Made by a program: the position numbers and the translations under genes
In this document: positions 23,880-34,912 of the stretch, one piece after another
How positions within the stretch are numbered: position 1 is the first letter of the stretch
Layout of the letters: each line of letters starts with the position of its first letter
Source: Diphasiastrum complanatum
Taxonomy: Eukaryota > Streptophyta > Lycopodiopsida > Lycopodiales > Lycopodiaceae
Direction of reading: 5' to 3'
DNA length: 64,000 bases
NCBI GenBank assembly: GCA_029204225.1
Contig: CM055110.1
Span: 42,387,862-42,451,861, forward strand
Notes under the pieces: model-generated
Databases searched by the model: none
The model's input: only the letters and a program-made list of their open reading frames with translations
What the model was told of the DNA's origin: nothing

Positions 23880-24820
23880 TTGGAGTGGGGCTAGCTGCTG
23901 CTGCGCTTGCTGTTGAACTTCATGGACCTTTGTAGAGGAGTCCGTCGCTAATTTGAAGAGGTCCTTGACATAACGTTAAAGACTTTTCTCGTTTTGTTTC
24001 AGCTTCAGGACCCACTCTGCCTACTCATGTTGAAGTGCACCTGTAGGTCTTGCTGGAGCTGTGTGAGCTCCGCTTGCAACCTAGTATTGCTGGTTTCCAA
24101 TTTCACTACTCTGCCGTCCAAGGTTGATTTGGCCACTACCAAATCCTGGAGGAAAGTTCCCAAGGTTTGGTAGGTCATGGTGACATTTGTTGGCCCATGG
24201 CCGGTGTGGTGTTGCTTGTTGGGCCTTGTTTAGGTCTTGCCTCGGGTTGTACACTATTGTCGTTGTCGTCATCTTCTATAAGAATCTCCTGCTCAGCTAT
24301 GTCGTCAAGTGCGGTCGGATCAACACGCTGAGGGGAGACGATGAACTCCATGTGCATGAATGTGTAATCATCCAACGGTTTGTCGGACTCATCATTCAGA
24401 ATGGAAGGATCAATCAGAAAAGTGAGTGGAGTGTTGGAAGTGTGTAGAGGGAGTGAAATGGGTTGTTCAAATGAAGCAACAGGTGGAAGAGTTGAGAACT
24501 GGAGGGTGGTGTCGAGGATGGAATGAGATGAGGGAGGTGAGAGGTCGAGAACATTTAACCAAGAGAAAGTGTCAGGTGATAGTTGAAAATTTTGGGCATT
24601 AATGATGAGGGGTGGAGTGGAAACGGAAGAATCAAGAGATGTAAGAGACGATGGTGATGGAGGATGGAGGTGAAGCAAGAATGGTTGTGGACAGTGGAGG
24701 AATGAGAGCGATAGAAGTAGAAGAGGTTGTAGTAGTGGGTGGAGGAACGGAAGCAGAAAAAGTTGTTGCAGGACGGGCGGTGTGGTATGTCGGCGAGTGG
24801 AAAGAGGATTGTTGACAAAT
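23880..24820 (-). pseudogene. Unknown Pro/Ser-rich coding remnant with coiled coil
   Basis: On the minus strand an open stretch (24678-24175) gives a Ser/Pro/Leu-rich segment followed by acidic 'EDDDNDNSVQ'. After a frameshift the sequence at 24180-24030 reads 'QTLGTFLQDLVVAKSTLDGR' and 'VVKLETSNTRLQAELTQLQQ', a convincing short coiled coil. Low-complexity N-terminus plus coiled coil would fit a retrotransposon gag, but no defining motif is present. Identity unknown. Confidence 0.35.
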
Positions 24821-25940
24821 CCCTTGCTCCAGAGGATCTGTTGTTTAATTGGTTTCTTTACTTCTTTCCTACAGCTTTAATGGCTTGGTATTCTGCCTGT
24901 TACCAGGCTTCATGGCATTCATTAGATGTGTTCTTGATATTAGAATGCCCAAACCAGTCGGAAAGGACGGATTGACGTTGTAGTATTAATGTCCGCGTTT
25001 CAGAGGACAACTTAGGGTCGTTCTCTCTTGAACGCACTTACATTCAAACAAAGATGCAAGCCATGAACATTCATTTACAGATCAACATGCAACCCAAATG
25101 AGCATTCAACAGATTCTACAGCTACCTACTCTGAAAACGAACTGAATCAGATCCTACAATATGCTAAAACTGAGCTACACTTGCATTAATTGACAAAACA
25201 AGAAACAAGAACTAATCTACAACATGTTAGAAGTCCAAGAATCAAGATACCAACCAGTCTTTTGATTCTTGGACATCCCAATAACATCAAGAACTAGAAT
25301 GTTGGAAGATATGCAAGATTTACACCACATGTCTAGCCTATTTAGTTTACCTGAATGTTGGCTCCTACATTAATCCACAAACAAGAAAAGAAGACTAATC
25401 CACTCTAGGAAAGCAGCAAATCTAATCCACTCTACAATCCACAACCACACACAATGAATGGAAGGGCATGATCATAGGGGCATCAATCAAGAAAACCATC
25501 ATGATCAAGGAGATCAATGGATGCATCTAACTCATGGAGGCTCTTCTCATTTCAGCATGGAGTTGATACATTACACAAAAAGCTCCTTTTCACAAAGAGG
25601 GAGTCTCTTAAATAAGCAAGAGAGCTCCTTAGGTGGCATCCTAGTGGAATTTCCACATTTCACAAATTACAAGTGGAATAATGCTCTCCACTAGAGGTCA
25701 CCATCAAAAGGTGGCTCACTCTACTTTCTTTAAGAGGGATCTACTTGCATTTATTACATTTGCCTAGAAATACTAATTCCTACATGGTCATTCCATCTTT
25801 CGGAGTTCACCATGAGGCTTACATAGTTCTTGCTTGTCATTCCTAACTAGCATTTCTCAGCTCTCATACTCGACTCTCAGTCTTCGTTCATCTCGTCTTC
25901 TTAGAGACCTCCTCGGTCTAAGGTGAGAGGTGCTCTTAAG
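24821..25940. other. No gene recognised
   Basis: AT-rich sequence with no coding support; the open stretch 25458-25694 has no known domain. Purine-rich strings such as 'gagagctcctt' occur, but I see no LTR ends or terminal inverted repeats. Confidence 0.45.
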
Positions 25941-26838
25941 TTACTCTGTCTGAGTATCTTGGGGATTCGTTAGAATCAGCCAACAAGGATTAGTTGCGCC
26001 CGCACATGTGTTTTCTGGTGGGGGAGTTAGTTGGAAGGGTAGGGGGTCTAAGGGTGGTGGAGGGAGGGTAATGGAGAGGACTTGGAAATGGGGGAAATCC
26101 CAAACTTTCTTTTCAAGAAGGGTAATAGTAAGGGCGGAGAGAACGGTCCCCACAACGAATCTCTCGCATGGGAGGAGGAGGGATTGAATGCAGTCCTTCT
26201 GCAAACTTCCAACAGCTAGAAAATTGCCCATGGGATGAGTGACAACTTGGATAATGGGATCATTGATGATGGCTATCAGATATCCATCATTTGTATATAG
26301 AATGGATTATGAGGGGTTCAGGTAGGGTTGAATGAGTTTAGGAGCACGACGGTGGCATGGCTTTGGTCTATCACCAGAAAGAATTCCTATGGTAGCCAAG
26401 GAGGTGGTGTTCACACATGCACGCGGTGTGTGGTACCTTGGTAATGGACATAAAAGCGGTTTTTATTTTCATCCCATGTGGTGTAGGCCATGACTATGAA
26501 TTCCATGTTGAGGGGGCAAGTAAAAAATGTTGGGCAAATGCCCATTGCTTCGAGAAGAGGTTGCGTGGTTTGGACCCATGGTGCGATCTGAGAGTCAGAG
26601 GGCAGGTCAAAAATGTTGGTGGAATTAGGGACGTCGCGTTGGACAACTTGGGTGGTGTTAGTTTCATTGGAAGGACTAGATGGCTAGTGATCGGGGTTGG
26701 TGGAAGATGCCATGCTGATGGTGGGTTGGAGTAGAGCTGCAGAGAGGCAGGGTAAGAACTGGGATGTAAAAGGAGAAAAAGGCTTAGCAAAAGGAGAAAA
26801 AGACACAAAAAAGAGAAAAATGCTGGATTTTGACTCAA
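25941..26838 (-). pseudogene. Unknown minus-strand coding debris
   Basis: Open stretches at 26838-26494 and 26231-25941 lie on the same strand and could be parts of one decayed protein. Between them, in another frame, 'GMKIKTAFMSITKVPHTACM' reads like coding sequence. The Leu-rich start of the first stretch might pass for a signal peptide but is just as likely pyrimidine-rich sequence. No family was recognised. Copia-B begins directly to the right, at 26850. Confidence 0.25.
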
Positions 26839-26849
26839 TGGGGGTGGAA

Positions 26850-27211
26850 TGTGAAATAATTCAGATCATTGATGATCCAAATCCATAAACTAATCTTGGG
26901 TTAGAAAGAGGACAAATCAACAATCCTGCAACGGTAGAAAAATCAGCATCTACTCTCTGAATGAGATGCAAACTCTAATAGAACTTGATCAAAACTGAAT
27001 CAAAACATAATGGATAGTAGAACCCAAGAGAATGATGTATAACCATGAAATGAGATAGAGAAGAGAGAAGATGTACTTCTCCATGAGTTGCATCCTTTAT
27101 AGCGGGTCCAAACCCTATTTGGCCACTTGGCTTTCATTCCAAAATGGAAATCCTACTATTCTGGGACTAGATTCAACGTACCCAAATTCAAATTCGAATC
27201 TACTCAAACTC
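26850..27211 (-). repeat. Copia-B 3' LTR, outer part
   Basis: Starts 'tgtgaaataattcagatc' and is clearly related to the Copia-C LTR (32860 and 37996). It shares 'agatgcaaactctaatagaa', 'tagtagaacccaagagaa' and 'gggtccaaaccctatttggc'. The last five bases, aactc (27207-27211), are the target-site duplication of LARD1. The LTR continues after LARD1 at 32553. Confidence 0.85.
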
Positions 27212-28056
27212 TATGGAAAAAGTACAAAAAGGACCAAGAGTGGACCCTAATATGATCTTCAAGCGGGATTGGTTGTCAGATTACTTGATCTATCAATCTA
27301 CTTTAGATTAAGATCAATCTAGATCAATTCTAGACACAAAATCCTAACAAGAACAATCATTAATTGAAGGTAAGTGTACTTTATGGTTTCACACGTGTGA
27401 AACACTGTCTGAGTATGGACTCCAACCTGAAAATCAAGTACACATTGATAGAACCTCAAAACAATCAAAAAAATGTAGACAAATGGAGATAATCACTCAA
27501 AATTGCTTCCAAAATCAAGATTGGTGTCTCACTCTGATTATGGCCAAATGTGGCTCTCTATATATACAATAAGTGGGAGCTCGTGGTACTGATCATCCCT
27601 CTGATGCTTTGTCATATGTCAACATGTGTGAAGGTGCTTTGTCATATGATGATTCATCATGCAAAAATGACACTTGGACAAAACCTTCTATTTTGAGCAC
27701 TTTTGGTCCATTTTCCTTCTATATGGAGATCTACTTGGGAATCTTCTAGAAGTCAAAATTCGCCTACTTCAGCTTATTCCACACGTGTGAGCTGTACTCT
27801 ATACATGGGATATGACACCCAACCAAAGGATGTGGCTCATGCAATCAATAGATTGATGCCATGTGTCATATGTCTAGAAACTAGTTTTTGGCCATTTTAG
27901 CCACTAGAACTTGAATTAAATCATATGTACAACATATATGACTATGGTACATGACAAGTACACTAGTTTCACATGTGGGAATAGGCTCCACACATGTGTG
28001 TTTATCTATATACAAGATTTTTTGCCTCTACCAAGCTTATTTTTGCATTTTTCACA
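27212..28056 (-). repeat. LARD1 3' LTR (845 bp)
   Basis: The left LTR starts TATGGAAAAAG (the partner LTR has TGTGG) and ends 'tttttcaca'. On the minus strand a TATA box 'tatatatag' lies at about 27559-27567. Compared with the right LTR it has two extra short blocks, 'caagaacaatcattaattga' near 27346 and a duplicated 'gctttgtcatatg' near 27606. It carries palindromes CACACGTGTG at 27390 and 27780 and CACACATGTGTG at 27989. Confidence 0.9.
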
Positions 28057-28193
28057 CTCCTCAAAATTCTAGCTTGGTAAATCTAGCTTGATGGAAAACA
28101 TGATGATCTTGAACTTGACTCCATGGGCTGAATTGGTCTTTGCTGGTTCAAAAGGTGTGAAGATCAGCCAATGAGCTTGATGTTGATCTGAAA

Positions 28194-30071
28194 TCACCAT
28201 ATCCATGATAGTGCTTCTTTGATGTTGCCATCTTTGATGAGCTTAAGAGCTTTGCACCATTCTAGGACCTCCAAAATTGATTCCTTCCAATTTTCATGTA
28301 GATGATTGACCTTGAGGCTTGCTCCTTCTTCATGTGCATGCTCCTTCATGAGAACATAAAGATTTCTTCTTGATTTATTAGGATCACAAAGATCTACCAT
28401 CATGTTACCACGATCTAGAGAATTAGACCCATCCAAATTGGCAAGACTATGCATGCTATAATAACAAAGTGTTTGCATCATATCTTCATGCTTGTTTATC
28501 ATGCTAATCTCAGATCCAATGAGGCTAAATACTTCATTATGGAGATAAGTGTCTTTAGAAGATGATTCACTTACTCTCATAAAGAGTTTACAATTTGGCT
28601 CAATACAAATTTTCAAACTATGAGTGAACAAATCACTTTTGCTCTTACATGACTTAAGAGCATACATTTGCTGAAATAACCATTTGCTTTCTAATTGATT
28701 TAAAATCAATTTCAACCTTTTAAGAACATCATCTATGTTCTCAAGAGAGACTTCATACTCAACTAGTATGGCTTTACTCCAATTTTGAGATGTAATGATC
28801 TCACTAAAGCAAATTGATTTATCGAATGACATAAGAGAAGTAAGTATGTGATGTATACCACATGAGATATGCTCCTCTTTCCCTTGAAATGTGAGCCACA
28901 TGGACTCAACCATATTTCTTGAGTTTCTTTTTGGAATCACAATTTGAGAAGGTCTCTCCTCCTCAATCCTTGGCACACTTGAACCTTGAGAAGGATTCTC
29001 CTCCTCAATCCCTGGCACATTTGAACCTTGAGATGACTCCTTAAGATCCTCTTCATGGTGCTGCTTTTTGATGGAAATCCGAGACCTCCATGTCTCATAA
29101 TGATCACAACAGGTATGACCATTCAATATGCACTTCCTATGATTATCAAGATTACTTATGCTAGAAACATAAGTTCAAAAATCACCACAACTTGGCATGA
29201 TTTTTCCAATATTGAAATCAAAAGGTATCTCCATCTCAATAGGGCTAACTACTTGCTTATGGATATAAGTGTCCACTTTGGATGCTTCACTTATTCTCAT
29301 AAGAAGTTTACAACTTGCCTTTAAGATTGAAAACTTACAATTTTCATCTTTATGAATGAACACATCATTCATGATCTTATTGAAACCAAAAGATCCTACA
29401 TTATAAAGATATTTCCATTTCCTTGACTTCATAATTAATGTAAGGTTACAAGGAAAACATATTTTGCTATCTTTTAAGGCATCACACTCAACTAGTATTA
29501 CCTTAATCCACCTTTGAGATACAAAAATCTCTTCAAAGCAAAACGGTTCTTCATAAGTTGACATGATAGCATAAATGAAACTATTTTCATTTTCTGATTG
29601 CTGCTCCTTATTCTTGATTGATTTCTCTTGGATCATAACAATAAGTTTGAACTTATCTAAAGTTCCAAGCAAAATACTTTCCAAGGACATAAAATAAATC
29701 CAAGTTACTTTCATGAAAGTGACATCTATCTTTGCATCTTGAACCAAACAATGCACTTCTAAATGAAAAATTTCAAAAGATTTGACATGTGTTGTGATGG
29801 ACTCTTGAAGACAAATCTTGCAAGTCCTTGTGAGACTCCAAGCCTCATTCACCTTTCCACAAAGGAAACACCTTTCCTTGGACTTGTCCTTCTTGTATTT
29901 GCATTTGGAACTTGAAGCTCCATCCTTCTCCTCGGCCCCCTTGCTTTGGTTCTTCTTGGATGGATTGGTCTTCTTTTTGTAGCATCTTGAGGAAAAATAT
30001 CATTTCTTGCCACAACGGTTGCACTTAGGATCCTTTCTTTCCTTCAATAGGATGCTACCTATTGATGCCAT
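28194..30071 (-). CDS. LARD ORF: variant zinc knuckle plus duplicated unknown module
   Basis: One frame of 626 codons runs from an ATG at 30071 to a stop at 28194, with in-frame stops at codons 24 and 299. LARD2 has sense codons at both places, so the frame was coding. The start 'MASIGSILLKERKD' resembles the start of Copia-C gag ('MATSIGVMLEAND'). Next comes a retroviral-type knuckle, C-x2-C-x4-Y-x4-C, with Tyr where His is expected (LARD2: 'CNLCGKGGYIFSRC'). A Lys-rich stretch follows, then a second Cys pair region 'CFLCGKVNEAW..CKICLQ'. Two copies of a ~90-residue module follow. One has 'CFEEIFVSQRWIKVILVE' and 'CKLLMRISEASKVDTYIH'. The other has 'CFSEIITSQNWSKAILVE' and 'CKLFMRVSESSSKDTYLH'. 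Its function is unknown; Gag-like nucleic-acid binding is an inference from the knuckle. Confidence 0.7.
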
Positions 30072-31728
30072 GTGAATAAAAACCTGTAATATGATTCTAC
30101 AAATGTAATTTGTGACTTTCAAGAGACTAGATTTGAACATCTTTAATAATCTAGAATGATCTACAAAAGATCTAGCTCACAAACCTAAGAATCAATCTTC
30201 ACACTAATGACTAGTCACTTGGAAACTTTGCTTTGATCACTAAGACAAAAGCACACAATCTTTGAATCAAATCACAAAAGAAATCAGATCCAATCTCCTA
30301 TTGGACTCATCAAATACCAATTACTCTTTTTTTTTTGAGAGTTGAATTGGATATGAAAAGATTTGACACTAGATTTTCCTTTTCACTTGACTAGTTCTCT
30401 CAACACTTGAGATTCTTGAACAAAAGATGGGTTTTGTTTCAAACACATGAAAATGAAACTTAATCACTTCTTTTAGACTCACTCTTGACCCAAATAATCT
30501 CACACTTGAGATTTAGAATGAATTTGATTTGATTTGACAACAAATTATACCACCAATTTTTCACAAAGCTTAAAAAATTAGACAACTAGAGATTCACAAA
30601 GATCTCAACCATGGATGAATACTCAAATATGGACTCCTCCTCATTCTAGACATCCAATAGGATCACAGCTTGACCCTCACACTCTCACAAAGAAAGTTGA
30701 ATAGAACTAATTTGAGTTTCATACATTCTATGTCAATTTTTGCTCAACAAATTGAATTCAATCACTCCTATTGAATTCCACCAATTACTCTACTTTTTAA
30801 GACTTGGAATGAAATTCAAAATCAAAAGTAGTGATTTTTCTCACTAAGATATTGTTCTTCAAAGAGCTAATACTACTTAGAAAGATTTGATCACCTAGGA
30901 GAAGACAAATTCTTTACCTATAACAACACATAATGAGCTTCTAGATCTTGCCCCCTACAAAGGAACGAGCTCTTAGAAAATTGGATCTCTCTCTACACAT
31001 TTGCCATAGACACCTTAATGACTCTTTTCAAACCTTACAATCACTGAAACAAATTGAGTAGGGTTGAACAATGTGACTTCGATCGCAATCTCTTTTTCTA
31101 GAACTCTCAATTTAAGCCAATCTATGTCAAATTCTACAAAAGATTTGCATAGTATGCACTAGAAACTCTCAAAGGTTTCACTTGGAGGACAGATCCAAGG
31201 ACGTTTTCTAGCAAATTGATGCTTCTAAACTTGACCCTATCACTCTTGAACAAATCTAGAGTGATGGTACAATGGATTTCATCCTCTCACCTTGCATATC
31301 ACTCCTTAATCTATGATTTTTGGCAAAATCACTCTCAACTTCAACATGCACTCAAAAAATCAGAGATGATCAATTAATTCACATAATTCTATCTTCAATT
31401 TTAATTTTTTGGCTGATCTAATCCAAGAACTAATCAAGGGATTAGACTTACTATAGAAAATGCTTGATTTTGCACCAAAAATATCTCAAATTGGGTATGT
31501 GAGTCAAATTCTACAAATTTTTGAAATTTCTCAGTCAAAATCGGAGCTGTATGGCCTCACACGTGTGAAAAGGGTTTCTATAGCCCACAACAAGATCTGG
31601 ACCAAAAAGTTTGAGGATAGCTATCAAATGCAACTCTCTACACAAAATTTGACTAGTTTCCAAAAAACTACTAATTTTGGCTTTGATTTGGATTAACCCT
31701 ATCAATTTCAACAAAACCTCTTGTACTA
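30072..31728 (-). other. LARD1 untranslated leader
   Basis: About 1.65 kb between the primer site and the ATG, AT-rich and without coding potential. It is kept almost unchanged in LARD2 (40846-42507), including 'cacacgtgtgaaaagggttt' near 31558. A conserved non-coding leader would be the place for packaging and dimerisation signals. Confidence 0.75.
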
Positions 31729-31741
31729 GGCTCTGATACCA
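31729..31741 (-). other. LARD1 primer-binding site (Met-tRNA)
   Basis: 'ggctctgatacca' is the reverse complement of TGGTATCAGAGCC, the site complementary to the 3' end of plant initiator Met-tRNA. It touches the LTR boundary at 31742 without a gap and fixes the element on the minus strand. Confidence 0.95.
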
Positions 31742-32547
31742 TGTGGAAAAAGTACAAAAAGGACCAAGAGTGGATCCTAATCTGATGCTCAAGAGGGATT
31801 GGTTGTCAGATTACTTGATCTATCAATCTACTTCAGATTAAGATCAATCTAGATCAATTCTAGACACAAAATCCTAAGTGTACTTTATGGTATCACACGT
31901 GTGAAACACTGTCCGAGTACGGACTCCAACCTCAAAATCAAGTACACATTGATAGAACCTCAAAACAATCAAAACAAATGTAGACAAATGGAGAGAATCA
32001 CTCAAAATTGCTTCCAAAACCAAGATTGGTGTGTCACTCTGATTATGGCCAAATGTGGCTCTATATATACAATAAGTGGGAGCTCGTGGTACTGATCATC
32101 CCTTTGATTCCACATGTGTGAAGGTGCTTTGTCATATGATGATTCATTATGCAAAACTGGCGCTTGGACAAAACCTTCTATTTTGAGCACTTTTGGTCCA
32201 TTTTCCTTCTATATGGAAATTTACTTGGAAATCTTCTTGAAGTCAAAATTCACCTACTTCAGCTTATTCCACACGTGTGAGCTGTCCTCTACGCATAGGA
32301 TATGATACCCAACCAAAGGATGTGGCTCATGCAATCAATAGATTGATGCCATGTGTCATATGTCTAGAAAACTAGTTTTTGGTCATCTTAGCCACTAGAA
32401 CTTGAATTAAATCATATGTACAACATATATGATTATGGTACATGACAAGTACACTAGTTTCACATGTGGGAACAGGCTCCACACATGTGTGTTTATCTAT
32501 ATACATGATTTTTGGCCTCTACCAAGCTTATTTTTGCATTTTTCACA
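31742..32547 (-). repeat. LARD1 5' LTR (806 bp)
   Basis: Starts 'tgtggaaaaagtac' and ends 'tttttcaca', followed by the target-site copy aactc. It is very similar to the left LTR apart from two small length differences, so the insertion is fairly young. A TATA box lies at about 32061-32069 on the minus strand. Palindromes CACACGTGTG are at 31894 and 32270 and CACACATGTGTG is at 32480. Confidence 0.92.
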
Positions 32548-32552
32548 AACTC

Positions 32553-32712
32553 GACTACCAACTTTCATACACTTTCAAAAAGTGTTTATTGGCAAATGAA
32601 ATTTAGACTAATTAACTTTGAAATGTCAAATTCTAAGTCTAATATAAAATTGGCCTCAAATATCATATAAACAAATGTAGCAAATATGACTAAACTAGTT
32701 TAATCTTTTACA
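32553..32712 (-). repeat. Copia-B 3' LTR, inner part
   Basis: Continues the LTR broken at 27211. 'actttcaaaaagtgtttatt' and the end 'aatcttttaca' match the Copia-C LTR at about 33365-33509. Together the two parts make an LTR of about 520 bp. Confidence 0.85.
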
Positions 32713-32859
32713 CTTCCTCTTCAACTAGTTTTAGCTTGGACTTTGATAACACTCTAAGTGATGTCCTATGCTTCACGAACAAGTCCTTTCTCAATGCTTT
32801 GGTGAAGATATCAACTACACATTCCCTTGGGGACACGTGTTGAAGCTCCACCTCCTTTA
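32713..32859 (-). pseudogene. End of Copia-B RNase H / pol tail
   Basis: The minus strand reads 'KEVELQHVSPRECVVDIFTK' then 'ALRKDLFVKHRTSLRVLSK' up to a stop just before the LTR. This is the conserved C-terminal end of copia pol ('..I.T...ADIFTKAL....F...R..LGV'). The reading continues at 38630 beyond the inserted Copia-C. The target-site copy cttta is at 32855-32859. Confidence 0.85.
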
Positions 32860-33509
32860 TGTGAAATATTTCAGATCCTAAAGATCCAATCTACTTGAAT
32901 GATCTTTGGTTAGAAAGAGAAATACACTACCAATTTCACCAATGTAAAAAAATCAGCATCTACACATGATTTGAGATGCAAACACTAATAGAACTTGATC
33001 AAACTTGAATGAAATGATTATGTACTGTTGCAGTCCATACAAAACCAGCAAGCTACTGTATTTCACACGTGTGGATCCAAAAATAGCAAATATAGATCAT
33101 TCTACACATAGAATTGCAAGCAATCACCAAGATAGTGCACCAATGGATAGTAGAACCCAAGAGAACCATGTATAAGCATGAAATGAGATAGAGAAGAGAG
33201 AAGATGACTATGTCCACGAGTTACATCCTTTTATAGCAGGTCCAAACCCTATTTGGCCACTTGGCTTTCCCACCAAAATGCTAACCCTACCAATTTTGGG
33301 TCTAGATTCAATGTACCCAACTTATTCAAATTGAATCTACTCAAACTCGCATTCTATCTTTCCCACGCTTTCAAAAAGTGTTTATTCATATGAAATTTAG
33401 ACTAATGAACTTTGAAAAGTCAACCTCTAAGTCTAAAACAAGTATTGGCCTCAATATGTCAAATATGGAAATATTGCAAAATGTGATGAAACTAGTTGAA
33501 TCTTTCACA
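32860..33509 (-). repeat. Copia-C 3' LTR (650 bp)
   Basis: Starts 'tgtgaaatatttcagatcc' and ends 'gaatctttcaca'. The minus-strand TATA box 'tataaaagg' is at about 33227-33235. CACACGTGTG occurs at 33064-33073. It is about 20 bp longer than the partner LTR because of extra sequence near 33365 and 33440. Confidence 0.93.
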
Positions 33510-33562
33510 CTCCCTCTTCAACTAGTTTTAGCATAGACTTTGATAATACTCCAAGTGAAGTC

Positions 33563-34007
33563 CTATGCTTCATGAACTCGCTCCCTCACAAAATGATATT
33601 GTATCTCAATATGCTTGCTCCTAGCATCAAAGATAGGATTGGATGCCATTCTTTGGGCTGATTGATTGTCACAAAAGATGATTGGGCTCTCTGAAAAATC
33701 CAGCAAGTGAAGATCCTTGATCATCCTCTTGATCCATACCATCTCCTTTGTGAAATGTGTAAGAGCTTTGTACTCGGCCTCACTAGATGACAATGAGATA
33801 GTGGCTTGTTTCTTTGACATCCATGATATAGCTCCATCGCCTATGAAAATACAATAAAAACTAATGGATTTCCTATCCATTATATCTCCAGCATAGTCCA
33901 AATCTGAAAATCCAAAAAGATTAGGTGATGATCCCTCATACAATATACCAAAATCTCGAGTTCCAATGATGTACCTCAAAACTCGCTTTCCTAGCTTCCA
34001 ATGCTCC
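33563..34007 (-). pseudogene. Copia RNase H (Copia-C)
   Basis: The frame at 33979-33563 reads 'GFSDLDYAGDIMDRKSISFY' (first catalytic Asp region), 'SKKQATISLSSSEAEYKALT' (catalytic Glu in 'SEAEY'), and 'IIFCDNQSAQRMASNPIFD' (Asp). It ends 'RSKHIEIQYHFVRERV'. These are the active-site landmarks of copia RNase H, and they look intact. Upstream the sequence 'HWKLGKRVLRYIIGTRDFG' belongs to the RT-RNase H connection, in part across a frame break. The replacement segment starts just beyond, at about 34008. Confidence 0.88.
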
Positions 34008-34912
34008 TAGCATAGTTTTTGCCAATAGAACTTTGATCCATCATAAGAATGATTTTCTTCCTAAGAATAGATATTCTTTCAATGATCATGTAATGCTCAA
34101 AATAGAAACAACCATAATTGATATAGAGAATAGTGTCCACTTGGGATGCTTCACTATTTCTTACATCAATTTTACATGTAAAAATGTGACTAGAACATGA
34201 AGAATCAAATAGAATGTAAATGAAATGATTCCACCATGCTTCCAACTCTGAACTCTCTGGAAAAATACAGCAAACAAACAATAAATGTGAGTGATCAACT
34301 TTTGCTTGCATGTCTCCTCCTCCTTTGTCCTTTGTTGCCTTGTATCCACCATGATACTCCATGAATGAGCCTCCAAAAATTGACAATCTCCAAGTATTGG
34401 CATCAAGTAGCTCAACACTTGAGAACTTAGCCATGGATGAGTGACATAATGAACCTCCAATAGCTTCATTTCCATCAGCAAAATCAGCCAAGAATGCTAG
34501 TACAAATCCAACATCAAAACAATGCTCACCAATGTAGCTAGTTTTACCATATCTTGATAATTTGCACACATCCACATGAAATTGCTCAAACATGAGATAG
34601 AACAAGTAAAGTAAACTTGAACAGCACTTCCTTGCTGCTCCTTTGACCTTACTTGAGTCTTCAATATGCTGCAAAATTAGATCCATAACACCTTTGCCAA
34701 TTACTTCTCCTTTGATGCTCTTGACTAGCTCCAAATTGCCAGCTTCCCTTTTGAGTAGTTGAAGCGCTTTGAGATCAACCTCTTGATTTTCAACTTGACC
34801 ATCAAAGTCATTAAACAAAATTTGTTTTCCAGATCCATTACTTGATTTTACATCAAGATAACATATATCCACTTGCATAGCTCCATGTACACAAGAAGAT
34901 CCTCCAAAAGAT
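34008..34912 (-). CDS. Unknown segment replacing RT in Copia-C
   Basis: The frame 35268-33991 starts in the copia linker and leaves copia homology after 'LEYQSLMKSGT' at about 34912. From there it stays open for about 300 codons with no stop. Readable parts are 'FGGSSCVHGAMQVDICYLDV', 'VKSSNGSGKQILFNDFDG', 'RKCCSSLLYLFYLMFEQFHV', 'GEHCFDVGFVLAFLADFADG' and 'CKIDVRNSEASQVDTILY'. None of it is RT; the YVDD, 'YGLKQ' and 'LVGSLIYL' boxes are all absent. The last motif resembles the LARD module. A diverged version occurs in Copia-B (38640-39749), so the segment is shared by several copies. Captured host or other transposon sequence is likely; its function, if any, is unknown. Confidence 0.65.

Larger units (their letters stand above)
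27212..32547 (-). mobile_element. LARD1: LTR element with no pol
   Basis: A complete element of 5.3 kb flanked by aactc at 27207-27211 and 32548-32552. The LTRs are 27212-28056 and 31742-32547. A perfect Met-tRNA primer-binding site touches the right LTR, so the element reads on the minus strand. The internal 3.7 kb has no protease, RT or integrase. It has one long reading frame (30071-28194) and a 1.6-kb AT-rich untranslated part next to the primer site. It needs enzymes from elsewhere to move, which is the definition of a large retrotransposon derivative. A related, partial copy is at 39894-42645. Confidence 0.9.

Noticed and set aside
26494-26838. Possible signal peptide at the start of a minus-strand ORF
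   Set aside because: The Leu/Ser-rich start reflects pyrimidine-rich DNA, and the following sequence is not a recognisable secreted protein.
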